Assembly: GCF_014356525.2 (NCBI RefSeq)
Contig: NC_052513.1
Coordinates: 46,251,259-46,315,258, forward strand
Direction: 5' to 3'
From: Nilaparvata lugens
Lineage: Eukaryota > Arthropoda > Insecta > Hemiptera > Delphacidae
Length of the DNA: 64,000 nt
Below the pieces are notes generated by a model. That model worked only from the letters and a program-made list of their open reading frames with translations. It was not told the origin of the DNA and did no database searches. Both the position numbers and the translations under genes were made by a program. This document shows, piece after piece, positions 43,846-56,225 of the stretch (within the stretch, counting starts at the first letter, position 1; each line of letters opens with the position of its first letter).

Positions 43846-43985
43846 ATAGTTTATGGAACGGAATCAGTTTATGCTTCTAGAATTGAATAAAGTATTTTGC
43901 AATAAGATACTATTATTCTTATTTGAACAAATAAGATATTATAAACTATTCAAATTCAATTTTCAGAGTATAATAGAATCTAACC
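43846..43985 (+). repeat. Local duplication, uninterrupted copy (U1)
   Basis: ATAGTTTATGGAACGGAATC and the following text recur at 44077-44180, which then jumps across element D to 49601. U1 shows what the site looked like before the insertion. Confidence 0.85.
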
Positions 43986-44076
43986 TCAAATCTCATAGTA
44001 CTGCGTTTATCACGAAACCTGGTGGATAATTTGGGAACTACTTGGGCAATATCCATGGTGCTGAACGTTTTCACAA

Positions 44077-44180
44077 ATAGTTTATGAAACGGAATCAGTT
44101 TATGCTTCTAGAATTGAATAAAGTATTCTGCAATAATATACTATTATTTTATTTGGATGTATGAAATACAGATAAGATAT
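44077..44180 (+). repeat. Local duplication, copy interrupted by element D (U2)
   Basis: Matches U1 to GATAAGATAT at 44180. The rest of U2 resumes as TATAAACTATTCAAATTC at 49601. Confidence 0.85.
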
Positions 44181-44376
44181 ATATTTTGAGATAAGAATGA
44201 AACTAGCCTGACGCTTTGTGTTTCGGCTCTCGTTTGTGCTTCAAGTTTTGCTGGTTTTTCCGGGAGTTGTGAGTTGAATTTTGGTTGAGTTGTGTGACGC
44301 GGACTCATCTACGCGCCTGTGAATTTCTACGTATTGATAATAACTCGTTTGAAAGTTATTAGTGTTTTTGTTTAAA

Positions 44377-45186
44377 ATGGTGAATACACCTATTGCAACG
44401 AGGAGCAGTGGCAAGGTTGGAGCCGGTAAGGACAGGGCTGCTGGCGATAAGAGTAGTTCGTCATCGTCCGAGCGTCGCCCCTCCTCTTCCTCATCTAGTT
44501 CCAAAGGCGAGGGGTTGATTGTTGATAAACGCCTGATTAAGGAGCTCATCACTGAACTGCTATCAGATGACTTGTTTCTCGACACCCTGGTTGATCGTGT
44601 TGCTGATAAGATCAACGATAGACTCGAGGAAAAGATTACTGCCCGTGTTCTGGATGAGTGTGAGTCACGCTTCACGGCCGTGGAACAGAGGGAGGACTCG
44701 ATGTCGGCTGCGATCACCAAGTTGCACGACCAGCTGGCAGCGAGCAATGCGGCGTACGAGGGTAGGCTGGACGCTCTCGAACAATATCAGCGTCGGAACA
44801 ATATACGAATATTTGGTATACCGGAGCAAAAGGAAGAAAACGTCATGGAGCTTGTGACAAATCTATGTCGCGACAAGCTGAAGATTGAGATCGCTTCATC
44901 GCTGATTGATCGATGTCACCGTGTGGGTCGTCTCACATCGAAGCCTGGCGATACTCGGCCTAGACCTCGGGCTATACTGGTCAAATTCGTGAGCTACCAA
45001 ACCCGACGAATGATCCTGACGGCGAGGAGGCGGCTCAAGGACTCGGCTGTCACTATTGGAGAAGATCTCACTCGGCGAAGACATCAGTTTCTACTTGAAA
45101 CGGCGAGCAGGGTGGGAATCAGGAATGTGTGGAGTGTTGATGGTAGGATCCTCTGGCGTGAGGGTGATCGAATCCTGTCTAGTTAA
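44377..45186 (+). CDS. ORF1 protein, L1-type (coiled coil, RRM, C-terminal domain)
   Basis: The ATG at 44377 gives 269 residues. The open stretch continues upstream to a GTG at 44362, but no earlier ATG exists. Residues about 20-48 are serine-rich (SSSSSSERRPSSSSSSSKG). Residues about 50-135 form an acidic coiled coil for trimer formation. Residues about 137-215 begin QRRNNIRIFGIPE, the diagnostic start of the Transposase_22 RRM. RPRAILVKFVSYQTRRMI and a basic C-terminal domain follow. The family binds RNA and acts as a nucleic acid chaperone in the retrotransposition particle. It is uninterrupted and long enough to be functional. Homologous remnant: 16834-17193. Confidence 0.88.
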   Translation: MVNTPIATRSSGKVGAGKDRAAGDKSSSSSSERRPSSSSSSSKGEGLIVDKRLIKELITELLSDDLFLDTLVDRVADKINDRLEEKITARVLDECESRFTAVEQREDSMSAAITKLHDQLAASNAAYEGRLDALEQYQRRNNIRIFGIPEQKEENVMELVTNLCRDKLKIEIASSLIDRCHRVGRLTSKPGDTRPRPRAILVKFVSYQTRRMILTARRRLKDSAVTIGEDLTRRRHQFLLETASRVGIRNVWSVDGRILWREGDRILSS

Positions 45187-46297
45187 TTCGTCTAATACTT
45201 GAAATGGACTATTATGTATTCTGAATACCGTCCTGTATTAATTTAATGAACTATGATATTTGGATATGAGCTATAAGAATGGTGAATGAATATTATGCCT
45301 GAATATAAACTCTATTATGCATAAATTTCTCTTCAGTATCTTAAATTGTAATTTATTATTCTTCATGATACTATACTGTAATTTTTCCGGTTCTATTTCT
45401 GGTAATTGGTCATTAGTGGTGTGGGCGGGGTCACTAACTCCATACTTCTGGATTCATATAGTTGTATCTATTAATTGAATTTTTCCGGTTAGAATTTCCT
45501 TCATATGGTGTATAACAAGTTTAAGTCTCGAGGTTTTTTTTTCTAAACGGTCCTCTATTTCTTTTCATCTATTTATTATTTTTATATATTTAAATATTAT
45601 TGGTTATTTATTTGTTCATTTCTTTCAATTGTATTATACGGCATGATTCCTCGGGATTTTGGGGTGGTGACCATTCCGCTCTTCGAATCTACTTGATCTC
45701 TTATCATTAATTTACTCTCTAACGTCCTTATTTATGTAGCCACTGAAATTTTTGACTAGATTTGTCTTTTCACTTTGCTCTCTCTATTTCTCTCTCCTTC
45801 ACCGTTCAATTTTTTTTTTTTTTATTATTATCTTTATTTATTGTAGAGTCCATTTTATTTCTTCTACATATTAAGAATCATTATTCTCTCAACTTTTCTG
45901 CTCCAAAGTGTTATTTGAATGGAATATATAAACATTCGTTCTCTATTCTTGCTCCATTGCAATCATTAAAGTGCGATATCTGAATACCAGTGTTCTTACT
46001 GATAATCTTGACCGACTTCTGTATAGTGCAACTTTAACCTAATCTCTTTTGATATTTTATCTCTCTCTCTCGTTCTAATACTCTTCGTTGAGAACCGTTT
46101 CTATTTCAAGCTTGAGAGCCGAATCTAAAACCTGATGAGTTAAACCTGATTGAGTGTTGTAGCCTATGTTTTGCATCACGGCTTAAATCACATACTTATT
46201 ATTATTACCGTATACTAATTATTAATATTTATTATTATACATTATACTCATTTTTATTACTATTATTCAACTTTCATTGTTCTTGTCGTAGTCAATT
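45187..46297 (+). other. Long spacer between ORF1 and ORF2 of element D
   Basis: About 1.1 kb without a credible gene, conserved in copy C (15724-16833). Such a long inter-ORF gap is unusual. A 73-75 residue hydrophobic open stretch occurs in both copies but has no ATG. Confidence 0.7.
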
Positions 46298-49145
46298 ATG
46301 TTATTTTCCAACTTGTCTATCTATTATCAGAATGTAAGAGGACTTCGCACAAAATCTTCCAATTTTTATAGATCCTTACTAAGCACTGATCACGATATTA
46401 TTGTGTTGACGGAAACCTGGTTGCATGATGGTATTGCCAGCTCCGAATTTTTTATGAACGCTAAAGTGTTTATCGGAGTGATAGGGGTGATGGTGATGGT
46501 CGTCTGATGGGAGGGGGGGTACTTATTGCAGTTAAAAGATCACTGCATGCTGATTTATGTGATGAGCTTTCCGTAGCTAATAATGATTATGAGTCGGTAG
46601 GAGTTAAATTGAAGTTAAATGCAACATATTATCACATAAATGCAGTCTATTTACCTCCATCAATTCAGTCGAACACCTATCTCCAATACTTAGAATATAT
46701 TGAATCTCTTCACGATTTACTTAATGGTAATTTAATGATTATTGGAGATTTTAATTTACCAGAAATAACCTCCTGCACTTATGATCTTTCTTTGGGAACA
46801 TCTAGAGCTAGGATTCTAAATAATTTTTTGAATTTTTATGATTTAAATTTGTATAACTCAGTTGTGAATAATTTGGGTAGGACTCTGGATCTTGTATTAA
46901 GTAACTTCCACGTTGAAGTTGTCAGGAGTGATGATTCCCTCCTCCCTGAAGACGGCTATCATCCTGCATTATTTGTTGAGGCCTCATATTCAGATTCTGG
47001 GACTGATAATGCTTCAACTGATACCCGGGAATTTCGTTATAATTATCCTAAGGGAGACTATCTTAAACTCTACTGTGGATTGAGAGACCGCTGCTGGGAC
47101 TCTTTATTCGGTTGTGTTGATGTCGACTCGGCTGTGGATGAATTTTACAAAATACTGTACTCACACTTGGATGATTGTATTCCGAAGATTAAAGTGAAAG
47201 AGCACAATTCTAAATATCCTCCTTGGTTCTCTGCAGATATAGTATCTGATCTAAAGATGAAGAATAAATGTGCAAGGAAGAGGAAAGTTTCACCTCATCA
47301 TGACAATCTTTTTAAAACTTTGAGAACCTCCTTGAAGACTAGAATTACTTTAGCATATAATAACTACATACATTCCATTCAATCTGGTCTGTGTGGTAAT
47401 GTGAAAAATTTTTGGAGATACGTAAATTGCAAGAGAAAGACGTCCTTTGTGGAGTCGACTATAACGCTGAGTGGGGAGTCCTACATTGGTCCTCATATTG
47501 TGGATGGATTTGCACGTTACTTCGAGTCAGTTTATGAGGCTGATACACCTGTTGCATCTGATGAATGCGGGGGTGGTCCGGGGATGTCTGGCGGCCTGGG
47601 ATTGAGTGTAGGCATTGGTCATGTTTCTTCTGATGAGATCCTATCTGCTATAGCGGGATTAAAATCTGGTTGCTCTGAAGGCCCTGATTTTGTTCCCACA
47701 TTTATTGTTAAGGGTTGTGCAGCAGTTCTTCTTGAACCTTTAAAGTTTATTTTCAATCTATCTATAAAAACTTCTAAATTCCCTGAAAAATGGAAGATTG
47801 CTCGAATAACCCCGGTTTTTAAGTCGGGGAAAAGAACAGACATAAGGAATTACAGACCTATTTCTATTTTGAACTGTTTTTCCAAAATTTTTGAAAAAGT
47901 ACTACATGCAATTATACTTGGACAGGTCAAGAGAGTTATTGCAGAGGAGCAGCATGGTTTCTTACCAGGGCGCTCCACTGTAACTAATCTAATGGTATTC
48001 AGCAATGAAGTGTCCACAGTGTTAGACGGTGGGGGAAGGGTTGATGCCATATATACAGATCTTTCTAAGGCATTTGATACAATAAATCACAGATTGTTAG
48101 TTAAGAAACTCAGAGTAATGGGTTTCTGTGATAACTTAGTCAAACTTCTGGAGAGTTACTTACATTTGAGATTGCAGTATGTTATGATACATAATCATAA
48201 ATCTGATTCCTTTTATTGTTCATCTGGCGTACCACAGGGCTCTAATCTTGGGCCACTACTTTTTCTACTATTCATTAACGATCTTCCTTCATTTGTTAAA
48301 AATTCTTCTTGCCTCATGTACGCTGACGATGTTAAACTATTCAGAGAAATAAAGAATGTCAATGATTGCATTAACCTTCAGAGGGATGTTGATAGTTTAT
48401 TAGTCTGGTGTGAAACTAATAAACTGAAAATAAATGTGGCCAAGTGCAAAGTTATTAGTTTCACTCGACAGTTGGCTCCTTTTGAAAATATTATAATATT
48501 GGTGGCACCCCTTTGGAAGAGATGAAAACTTTCAAAGATCTCGGTGTAGTGTTTACCAGTGATTTTACTTTCAATTGTCATGTGGACCTCATATGCAGTA
48601 GGGCTAATCAGCAGATGGGTTTCATCTTAAGGACATGCTCACCATTTAGTGATGTTGCCCCTCTCTTATTCTTATACAAGTCACTAGTTAGAAATCTCCT
48701 AGAATATGCCTCTGAGATCTGGAATCCATATTGCAATGGCCAAATTCTCATTCTGGAGCGTTTACAAAACAAATTTTTGAGATATATGTATTACAAGAAG
48801 TTTACTGTCTACTGTCCATTTGATATCCCAACTGATACGCTGAGGTGTATATTTGGAATTGAAACATTAAAATCAAGGAGGGATGTCAGATCCCTTATTT
48901 TCCTTTACAACTTACTTAACAATGAAATAGATTCTGCTTATTTACTTTCTAAACTTAATATCTACATATCATCCATAGCTCGTCGTTCTTCATTTTCTTT
49001 TCTTGTAACACGCTCCAGAACAGAGAGTCATTATAACTCTCCAATTAATAGAATCCAAAGGCTTTTCAATCTCTTTTCTGGGCGCCTAGACGTCTTTGGG
49101 TGCTCTCGTGGCAGATTCCGCAGCACTCTGAAGGGCTTAATTTAG
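46298..49145 (+). pseudogene. ORF2 of D: endonuclease and reverse transcriptase with two frameshifts
   Basis: Starts MLFSNLSIYYQNVRG at ATG 46298. IVLTETWLHDG and, after a frameshift near 46450-46507, IGDFNLPEI and EDGYHPALF give the endonuclease core. The polymerase shows TDLSKAFDTINH (near 48057), GVPQGSNLGPLLFLLF (near 48226) and LMYADDVKLF (near 48314), with all catalytic aspartates. A second frameshift, one base missing near 48489, separates it from the C-terminal domain (48513-49145: LLEYASEIWNPYCNG, RLQNKFLRYMYYKK). Only these small errors block translation, so this is the best candidate for a recently mobile copy. Either shift might be a sequencing error. Confidence 0.9.
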
Positions 49146-50040
49146 GATAGATATTTGTAGCCAGGTTTCCGTATGACATTTTTCTTTCTCTCTTTTTTTA
49201 TGACTCTTTTTTTCTTCTCAGTGCCCACATGATTCTTTGTTATTTCTGTATTGCATGGTTTGTACCCATGTAAAATATTTTAAGTGCATATTTTCCCATC
49301 TCCCATATTTTATCTTGGAAGTAGTTTCGGCAATAGATAGGATAAGATAGATTCAGGATAGATGGGAATCCTAGCTATAAGATAGGATTTTTTAAAATAA
49401 AAAACACATATTTCTCTTGTTAAGATGCTTTTTTTTGTTATATAATTTATTTTGTTCTTATTTTTTTTTACTCTGTTTTATTCTCAGCTTGATGTTTATT
49501 TTAAATCTTATTTTTTGAATGAAGAATGTTGTAATGTTTCAAGGAGACATATAAGGGTTTAACCTGTTGTCTCCATGTATGTATTTATGTAAATAAAAAT
49601 TATAAACTATTCAAATTCGATTTTCAGAGTAGGATAGAACTTCTAACCTAAACTTCCGAAGTCGACAACAAGCATTGTTGACGTTGACATTCAACATGGC
49701 CAAATTTCAAGTGTGCTAAAACAGCTGATCAAAAAACGTTTCATTATTCGTGTTTATTATTCAATAATAATCAAAACGTCTATAATAATATCATCTTATT
49801 GTCATTTAAAAGAATAGAAAAGTATAAACTCAACCTCTTACATAATTGAACATAATCTTTTAGGTTATTTAGACAAATCAGAAAAAAAAATACTTGGACA
49901 ATTTCCTGATATTCAGATTACCTGAGATTTGCTAGAGCTATGACCTTCCACTTTTGCTTTTGGAAGTGCTTAATAAACAATTATTCTCATATAGGTAGAC
50001 TCTATATATTGTTTATTTTTCTGTGTGGTGAAAAATAGCG

Positions 50041-50162
50041 TTCGCACCACGGGCAAATATGTTTTCCCGGCTCTCAATCTTTTCTAGTCCTCGGCCTACG
50101 GCCTCGGACTTGAAAACTGATTTCGAGCCGGAAAAGTCTCATTTTCGGCCCTAGGTGCGAAA
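50041..50162. repeat. Foldback repeat with TTCGCACC...GGTGCGAA arms
   Basis: TTCGCACCACGGGC...TTTTCCCGGCTC on the left is mirrored by GAGCCGGAAAA...CGGCCCTAGGTGCGAA on the right. The centre contains a second palindrome, TCCTCGGCCTACGGCCTCGGA, slightly imperfect. Confidence 0.65.
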
Positions 50163-52683
50163 TATACTATTACTCACTTCTTCGTCCTTTTTCAGGATAT
50201 AAAAGTAACATTGAAAGTACTGCATGGGACAAAATAACTTGCTCCTGTGTGTCTGCCTGACTATTATCCTTCAGTAGCATACGCGTAATATTAATTATAC
50301 AAATTGTGATGGCAGTTGCTATGTCGTTGGTATTATTGATTTAACAAAATTTGAATTCTGATTCTGAATCATTTACCCATACGGAGAAACCTATGAAGTC
50401 CTATGGATTCACGTAGGCCTACAGCGTAATATTAATGGGAAAACAGCTTAATGTTCCTTTTCCAAAGATAATATAACAGTGGGCTCCACTGGGATTCTTA
50501 TTCAAATTGAAAAACAATTCTGTAGGTAGCTTCAAATTTTGGTCTGCCATCTTCGTTCCGCCACATTGAATCAAAAATTTTCTTTGGGAAGGTTTTAATA
50601 TAAGATTCAAATAATAAAGAATTTCAAGAGACAATGAATGGTGGAAATCGCTCATAAATATATCAAACCGTTTCAAAGATATTCACATTTTAGTGTTGAA
50701 GTTTTTGGATATCTGTGATACAGAAATATTGCTCGCCTAGAACAGGATAGATTATTCATACGTATTCTTATCATTATCGTTCCCTAGCAACCTATTTTAA
50801 GCGTTTATATAGTAGCTGCTAAGAGAGATTTATGTGATAGATATACCTGAATAATACTATTAAATACTATATTCGACTAAACAACGAGTGACCCAAATGA
50901 AGCGATTCAAATATAAAAAAAAGAAAAATGGGAATGCGAAAAATATTATAATATTTGGAACTCCATAACTTATCATTTAATTAAGAGACATTTATGGGAT
51001 TAATAATTTATTGAAAAACACTAATAATTTAGCAATATTGCACTAATAGTTCTAATTTTAAATTACTCTCTCCTGCATTATTGAGTTATGTGTTGGATAT
51101 TCCTCAGTGATTGCTGCATCATCTGAGGAAACTTTGTAAAAGTGATCTCTGTTCGAAATTAACAGAATGCTCAAGTATAGACATTTAGAAGAAAACAAAC
51201 ATTTCGTTTAATGTTCATTGAAATCGACCACATCAGTATTATTTACACGTGAATTACCGGTAGTGTATTGTTAATGTATTAAGATTTGAGAAGATAATAT
51301 GAGCATCTTATTGGTTTTTCTCTCAATGATTGAAATGAATGGCTTAATTGCTTTTATATAATCATGAAAATATCACAGTTTATTACATTCCAGTACAATT
51401 ATCTTGTTTCACAATCCATTTCTAAGTAGAGCTCATAAGTATCGTAATCTTGCCATACAATTACCATACAATAATTGAACTTGATTTCATTCAACTTCAG
51501 TGGTGCCATTTCACCAAACTGCTATGGGGGGGGGCAAAAACCAAGAGGTATTGGGGGGGGGAGGAATACCCCCAAAGGATAGAGGGACCTGGGTTTTTCC
51601 CCATAAATGTTACATTAGAAGATGTTATTATATGCTTCATTTTTTTCAATTTTATACAAATGTGGTTGAAGTATCAATACAAACATAGGTATACATTATT
51701 AGTTATTAAATTCAATCATGGAATATTTATTAGAAATATGGGTCTACAGAGAGGCCCTAGAGTAGGAGTACACTGAAACAGATTTCTTAAAAATCATGGA
51801 AAAAGATAAATTCTTCTTTTACAATGACAATTTCATTGGGGATCATATTCTAATTGGAAAATAACTTTCAGTTAGAAAGCTAAAGATACATCAAGCTGTT
51901 CCCATAATTCTCAACAACCCTTTACATACATTTTTGATTGTCTGATTGTGCCCTTTCTTTTGCTTTCACTGTGACATCTTGCAACTTGTTAATTCTCACA
52001 TTGAAATTTATTCAATAACTCACTTATTGTGCTCTGATCAATAAGTGTACTCATTCTGTATTTAAACTATACCACAGAGAAAAATATATTATTTATTACT
52101 CTGTACCCGTATCCATACTTTCAAGGCAATTTTGCTACATTGTTGATACTGTAGAAGGAATTATACTACTGCTGATAAAGAAAAGTATTAAATCATTATG
52201 AGACTCTAAGGATTCGTGTAGATAGATCCGCATTATCATTATTTATCTGATTCTTGAGGGGGGCCAAGGTCCCCTAGGCAGCTGATTATAAGTAAGAATT
52301 ATATTGATATTTTCATAATACAGTACACCTGAAGAATTGGCAAAGTTTATGGTAAGGGGTGAGGAGGTACTCAGCTCTTCCAACTAACATCGGATTATTT
52401 TTGTGCAGTCTACTATAACAGACGTTCCCATATGGATGTTACTATAGACGTATTTATCATCGTATTCAATTTTTGTTTGTTAGTTTGTATGTCTGATGGA
52501 AATCGAAAACGGCTCTAACGATTTTGATTAAGTTTGAAATATAGTATATAGTTTGAAATATAGAGTTTGTGATACGAAAATCATCATTTGATTAGGACTC
52601 ACTCATGTTTAGGATAACTCACTGAGGGAACTTGAAAATGATTAGGTACGGTAATAATATTCATCAACCGAGTAGCAGCTGAC

Positions 52684-52794
52684 AGAGAGTTTTCCGTCGT
52701 CAGTTGAAAACAGTTGATCAAGAGAGTTTTTCATCGTCAGTTGAAAACAGCTGATCGAGAGAGTTTGCCATTGTCAGTTGAAAACGAGACAGAT
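52684..52794 (+). repeat. 37-bp tandem repeat, three copies
   Basis: Copies start at 52684, 52721 and 52758 with AGAGAGTTT and share GTCAGTTGAAAAC. Confidence 0.9.
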
Positions 52795-53506
52795 GTGTTG
52801 AGTCACCAAGTTTGTTGACGTCATGTTTTAAAGTTATTGCATGATTCGAGAAAATAGGTGCAGAGAGCAGCCGAGTGACAGCAACGCAACGCAAATTTGA
52901 ATTTGAAACATAATGATTGCGGTAATATTAATCAGGTAAATGCTAAAGTAGTCAGTTCTAATATACCTGAGTAATTGAATTATAACAATTCATTTACTTC
53001 TAAATTTCCATCTCTATGCTTTGTACTTTCAACTCTGTTTCTTTGATATTGTTATCTTCATAGACTTGAAGTAGATAGATAAGGGTGGGTGTCTTCCATG
53101 AGTAAAATGAAATGTCTATTTCCGACTTCTGTAGTTGAATACTTGTAGCTAGTAGTTCTGTGAACAGTAGACCTCGTACAGCATTTATAAACCGATCTCA
53201 TTGTCAATATGTCACCCCAATTAGCCCTTCGGACATCGGAAAAAAGAAACCGGTATCGTGACGAGAAATCGTAAGTGTTGAAACGGCCAATGACTGATTG
53301 GCATGTATTGACGATGACAATATTACCTGTTATAAATAAAACCGAGAGCATTGCCAAGCTGTAATTATCAAAAGCTAATTTACAAACATGCCAACATACA
53401 TATACAGACAAAAGCAAATCCCGTCATTGAAACGTAGAAAAATCAATCATCAAAATATTATCATGAAAATAGTTATTTGTGCAACTAGTGCGCAAAGTGA
53501 CAGTTT

Positions 53507-53568
53507 GCTGCACCGAAAGAAACGTTTACGCCCGAGCCGTAGGCGAGGGCGGAATGGTTTCTTGAGTG
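53507..53568. repeat. Hairpin with AGAAAC...GTTTCT and CGCCC...GGGCG arms
   Basis: CTGCACCGAAAGAAACG ... CGCCCGAGCCGTAGGCGAGGG ... GTTTCTTGAGTGCAG gives a stepped inverted repeat of about 60 bases, GC-rich relative to the surroundings. Confidence 0.6.
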
Positions 53569-54297
53569 CAGCCACGGAATAAGCATAAACAGAATTATGA
53601 CGGCTAGTTCTCAAGATTCTCGATAGAGCGCGCTTGTGTTCAGATTTTGATCACATAATATTATGATACAGGCGCAGGCAGTTGACACACTCCCACCACC
53701 TTAGCACTAACACATACTCAGGCGCGTTAGTGGTCTTTCGTGTACAATCATCACATGCTTGGATGCTTGCCAAGACGTGCACTGTTGCCAATCTGCCCTG
53801 TTGCCAAGTCACAAGTGGAATGTTTTTAATTTTCCAACTCGATTCTGTCCACTGGTGCGGTGTTCAATCACTATATTAGCGCACATTCGTAGTTCAGCAG
53901 CAACAGCAGGCCCCTGCTCCCGGCATCCTTCAGTCTCCCTTCTCGGCTTTAGGGGTTGAATTTTCCGGCGCTCTCTAAAAGTTGTTGAGTAGTTATTTTT
54001 AAATACTGAATAATTTATAATAAAAATATTTATTAAATATTTTAAAAGTACTGTAGTTATTTTTAATGAGAATTTTGTTATGAAAATACTCAAATTCTGA
54101 ATAAGATTATGAAATTTTTAAATTTAATCAAATAATTATATTTTAAATTCAATTGAAAGTTATTCTAGTTATTATAGCTTAGTCATTGATTTTCAAAGAT
54201 TCATTAACTTTAATTATGTAGGCTTCCCAGAATTTGAACATACCTACTTTGAATAATTATTATAGTAACTAGTTTAATTAAAATAAAATAGAAAATC

Positions 54298-54417
54298 ATG
54301 TCGGAAATAGATGCGCATTTAGGAAATGTTCCAACAGTCGTGCAAAAGTTAAAGGATTGAAAATGTTCTCCTTTCCCCGGCATACTGACACAGCAAAGAT
54401 CTGGGTGAACAACTCAG
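54298..54417 (+). pseudogene. THAP-domain exon (N-terminal half), frame broken after the start codon
   Basis: One phase reads RCAFRKCSNSRAKVKGLKMF, then SFPRHTDTAKIWVNNSG. This is the first half of a THAP zinc finger: Cys-x4-Cys, basic loop, FSFP, then Trp. It ends at a strong donor, CTCAG/GTGAGT (54418). An ATG at 54298 sits where a THAP protein would begin, but is one base out of phase with the domain, as if a base were lost right after it. THAP domains bind DNA in host regulators and in P-element transposases. The second half (Cys-x2-His) should lie in a later exon and I could not find it. It could be a live exon with an assembly error, or a relic. Confidence 0.6.
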
Positions 54418-54944
54418 GTGAGTTTCATTTTTATTCATTATTTATTAATCAATTCAATGTAGAATATAGCTAGATATTGAACAATATTCATGAATAGTAC
54501 TTCATTTTTCAAAGTTGAAAGAAAATTTTCAACTTTCGGATAAGGAGATAACATACATTTCACAAGTTTCTAATTTTTTCAGACGTTTTCCTTATAGATT
54601 TTTAATAAAAGCATCGTTGGCACAAACATGTTGAAATGCGGTATTGTACTTGAAAGATTTACTTATCCCTGTTGCATGAAATAAGATAAAATGACAGTTG
54701 AATGCTATATACTGGAGCCATCTAGAGAAGCAGGAGACGTCATTAATCGGCACCTAATCACGGTCAAATTGCATAATGTGTTTGTGCAACCTGGCCTAGA
54801 ATAGTAATATTCCTTAAACATTGAGAAACTCAATTGATTGTTTCAAGGGACTGCAGTAAAAAATGTAGTCTACTTTAACAGGGAGTCTACTATAACGGGA
54901 CGGGGTATATTATATCGCGGTTCACTGTATGTATTTCTCTTCTT

Positions 54945-55125
54945 CTCATTTTTCTTCTTCTTCTTCTTCTTCTCCTTCTTCTTCTTCTTCTTCTTCTTTC
55001 TTCTTCTCTTCTTCTTCTCTTCTTCTTCTTCTTCTTCTTCTTCTCTTCTTCTTCTTCTTCTTCTTTTTCTTCTTTCTTCTCTTCTTCTTCTTCTTCTTCT
55101 CTTCTTCTTCTCTTCTTCTCATTTT
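54945..55125 (+). repeat. (TTC)n microsatellite
   Basis: Imperfect TTC triplets with TCTTC slips for about 180 bases, ending at the left edge of the element at 55127. Confidence 0.95.
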
Positions 55126-55256
55126 TACTTTCCTTGCCCTACTACCATAGGTAAGGAAAGTATTGCTTTCCAAAAAAAATTAAGGTACCCCAATTTCAAG
55201 TTTTCTATACGTTTCAAGGTCCCCTGAGTCCAAAAACATGATTTTTGGGTATTGGT

Positions 55257-55296
55257 CTGTGTGTGTGTGTGTGTGTATGTGTGTGTGTGTGTATGT
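55257..55296 (+). repeat. (GT)n microsatellite
   Basis: GT dinucleotides with two interruptions, upstream of the tandem array. Confidence 0.9.
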
Positions 55297-55399
55297 CTGT
55301 GAACACGATAACTCCATTCCTAATTAACCGATCAACTTGAAATTTTAAACTTAAGGTCCCTATACCATGAGGACCCGACAATAAGAAATTCAATAAAAT

Positions 55400-56225
55400 T
55401 CAATTCAATATGGCGGAAAAAATGGCGGATAATTACTAAAAACCATGTTTTTCACGTTTTTCTCGAAAATGGCTCTAACGATTTTCTTCAAATTTATATC
55501 ATGGATAGCTATTTATAAGCCCTATCAACTAGCATAAGTCTCATTCCTGGGAAAATTTCAGGAGCTCCGTAATATTCTTGAGAAAAATGGCGGAAAATGA
55601 CTAAAAAACCATGTTTTTCACGGTTTTCTCGAAAACGGCTCCAACGATTTTCTTCAAATTTATACCATGGATAGCTATTTTTAAGCCCTATCAACTGGCA
55701 TAAGTTTCATTTCTGGGAAAATTTCAGGAGCTCCGTAATATTCTTGAGAAAAATGGCGGATAATGACTAAAAATCCATGTTTTTCACCGTTTTCTCGAAA
55801 ACTGCTCTAACGATTTACTTCAAATTCATACCATGGATAGATATTCATAAGCACTATCAACTGGCATGAGTCTCATTTCTGGGAAAATTCCATGAGCTCC
55901 GTAATATTCTTGAGAAAAATTGCGGATAATGACCAAAAACCAGGTTTTTCACGGTTTTCTCGAAAACGGCTCTAACGATTTTCTTCAAATTCAAGCCATG
56001 GGTAGCTATTCTTAAGTCCTATCAAATGACATGAGTTTTTTCCTTGGAAAATTGCAGGAGCTCCGTAATATTCTTGAGAAAAATGGCGGATAATTACTAA
56101 AAACCATGTTTTTCACGATTTTTTCAAAATAACTTGACCGATTTTTTTCAAATTTATACTCTGTATAGTTATTTATCAGCTCTATTAACTGGCATGAGTC
56201 TCTTTTCTGGGAAACTAATGGGGGG
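55400..56225 (+). repeat. Tandem array of about 165-bp units, five copies
   Basis: AATGGCGGATAATGACTAAA recurs near 55422, 55588, 55752, 55920 and 56084. Each unit includes TTTTCTCGAAAACGGCTC and GAGCTCCGTAATATTCTTGA. Units differ by scattered substitutions. Confidence 0.92.

Larger units (their letters stand above)
44181..49600 (+). mobile_element. Near-intact non-LTR retrotransposon D
   Basis: Limits come from comparison with the uninterrupted copy at 43846-43985. The element has a 5' leader of about 196 bases, ORF1, a 1.1-kb spacer, ORF2 and a 3' tail of about 450 bases ending TATTTATGTAAATAAAAA. The last part (GGAGACATATAAGG, TTGTCTCCATGTATGTA) resembles insect LINE ends. Only two frameshifts, both in ORF2, separate it from a fully open element. 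Element C at 12705-17363 is its sister copy. No target duplication longer than a few bases is visible. Confidence 0.9.
49601..54297. other. Intergenic DNA with foldbacks and short tandem repeats
   Basis: No confident gene. 49640-49850 is a dispersed repeat also present at 20440-20650 (inverted). Foldbacks lie at 50041-50162 and 53507-53568. A 37-base tandem repeat is at 52684-52794. G-runs occur near 51524-51560. A 119-codon open stretch on the minus strand at 53058-53417 has no recognisable domain. Confidence 0.5.

Noticed and set aside
45762..45983. Hydrophobic 73-75 residue stretch in the ORF1-ORF2 spacer, also present at 16039-16266
   Set aside because: Open in both copies, but with no ATG, and the copies are too similar for conservation to mean anything.
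53058..53417. 119-codon minus-strand open stretch
   Set aside because: No domain, no convincing promoter or splice context, and composition like the surrounding DNA.
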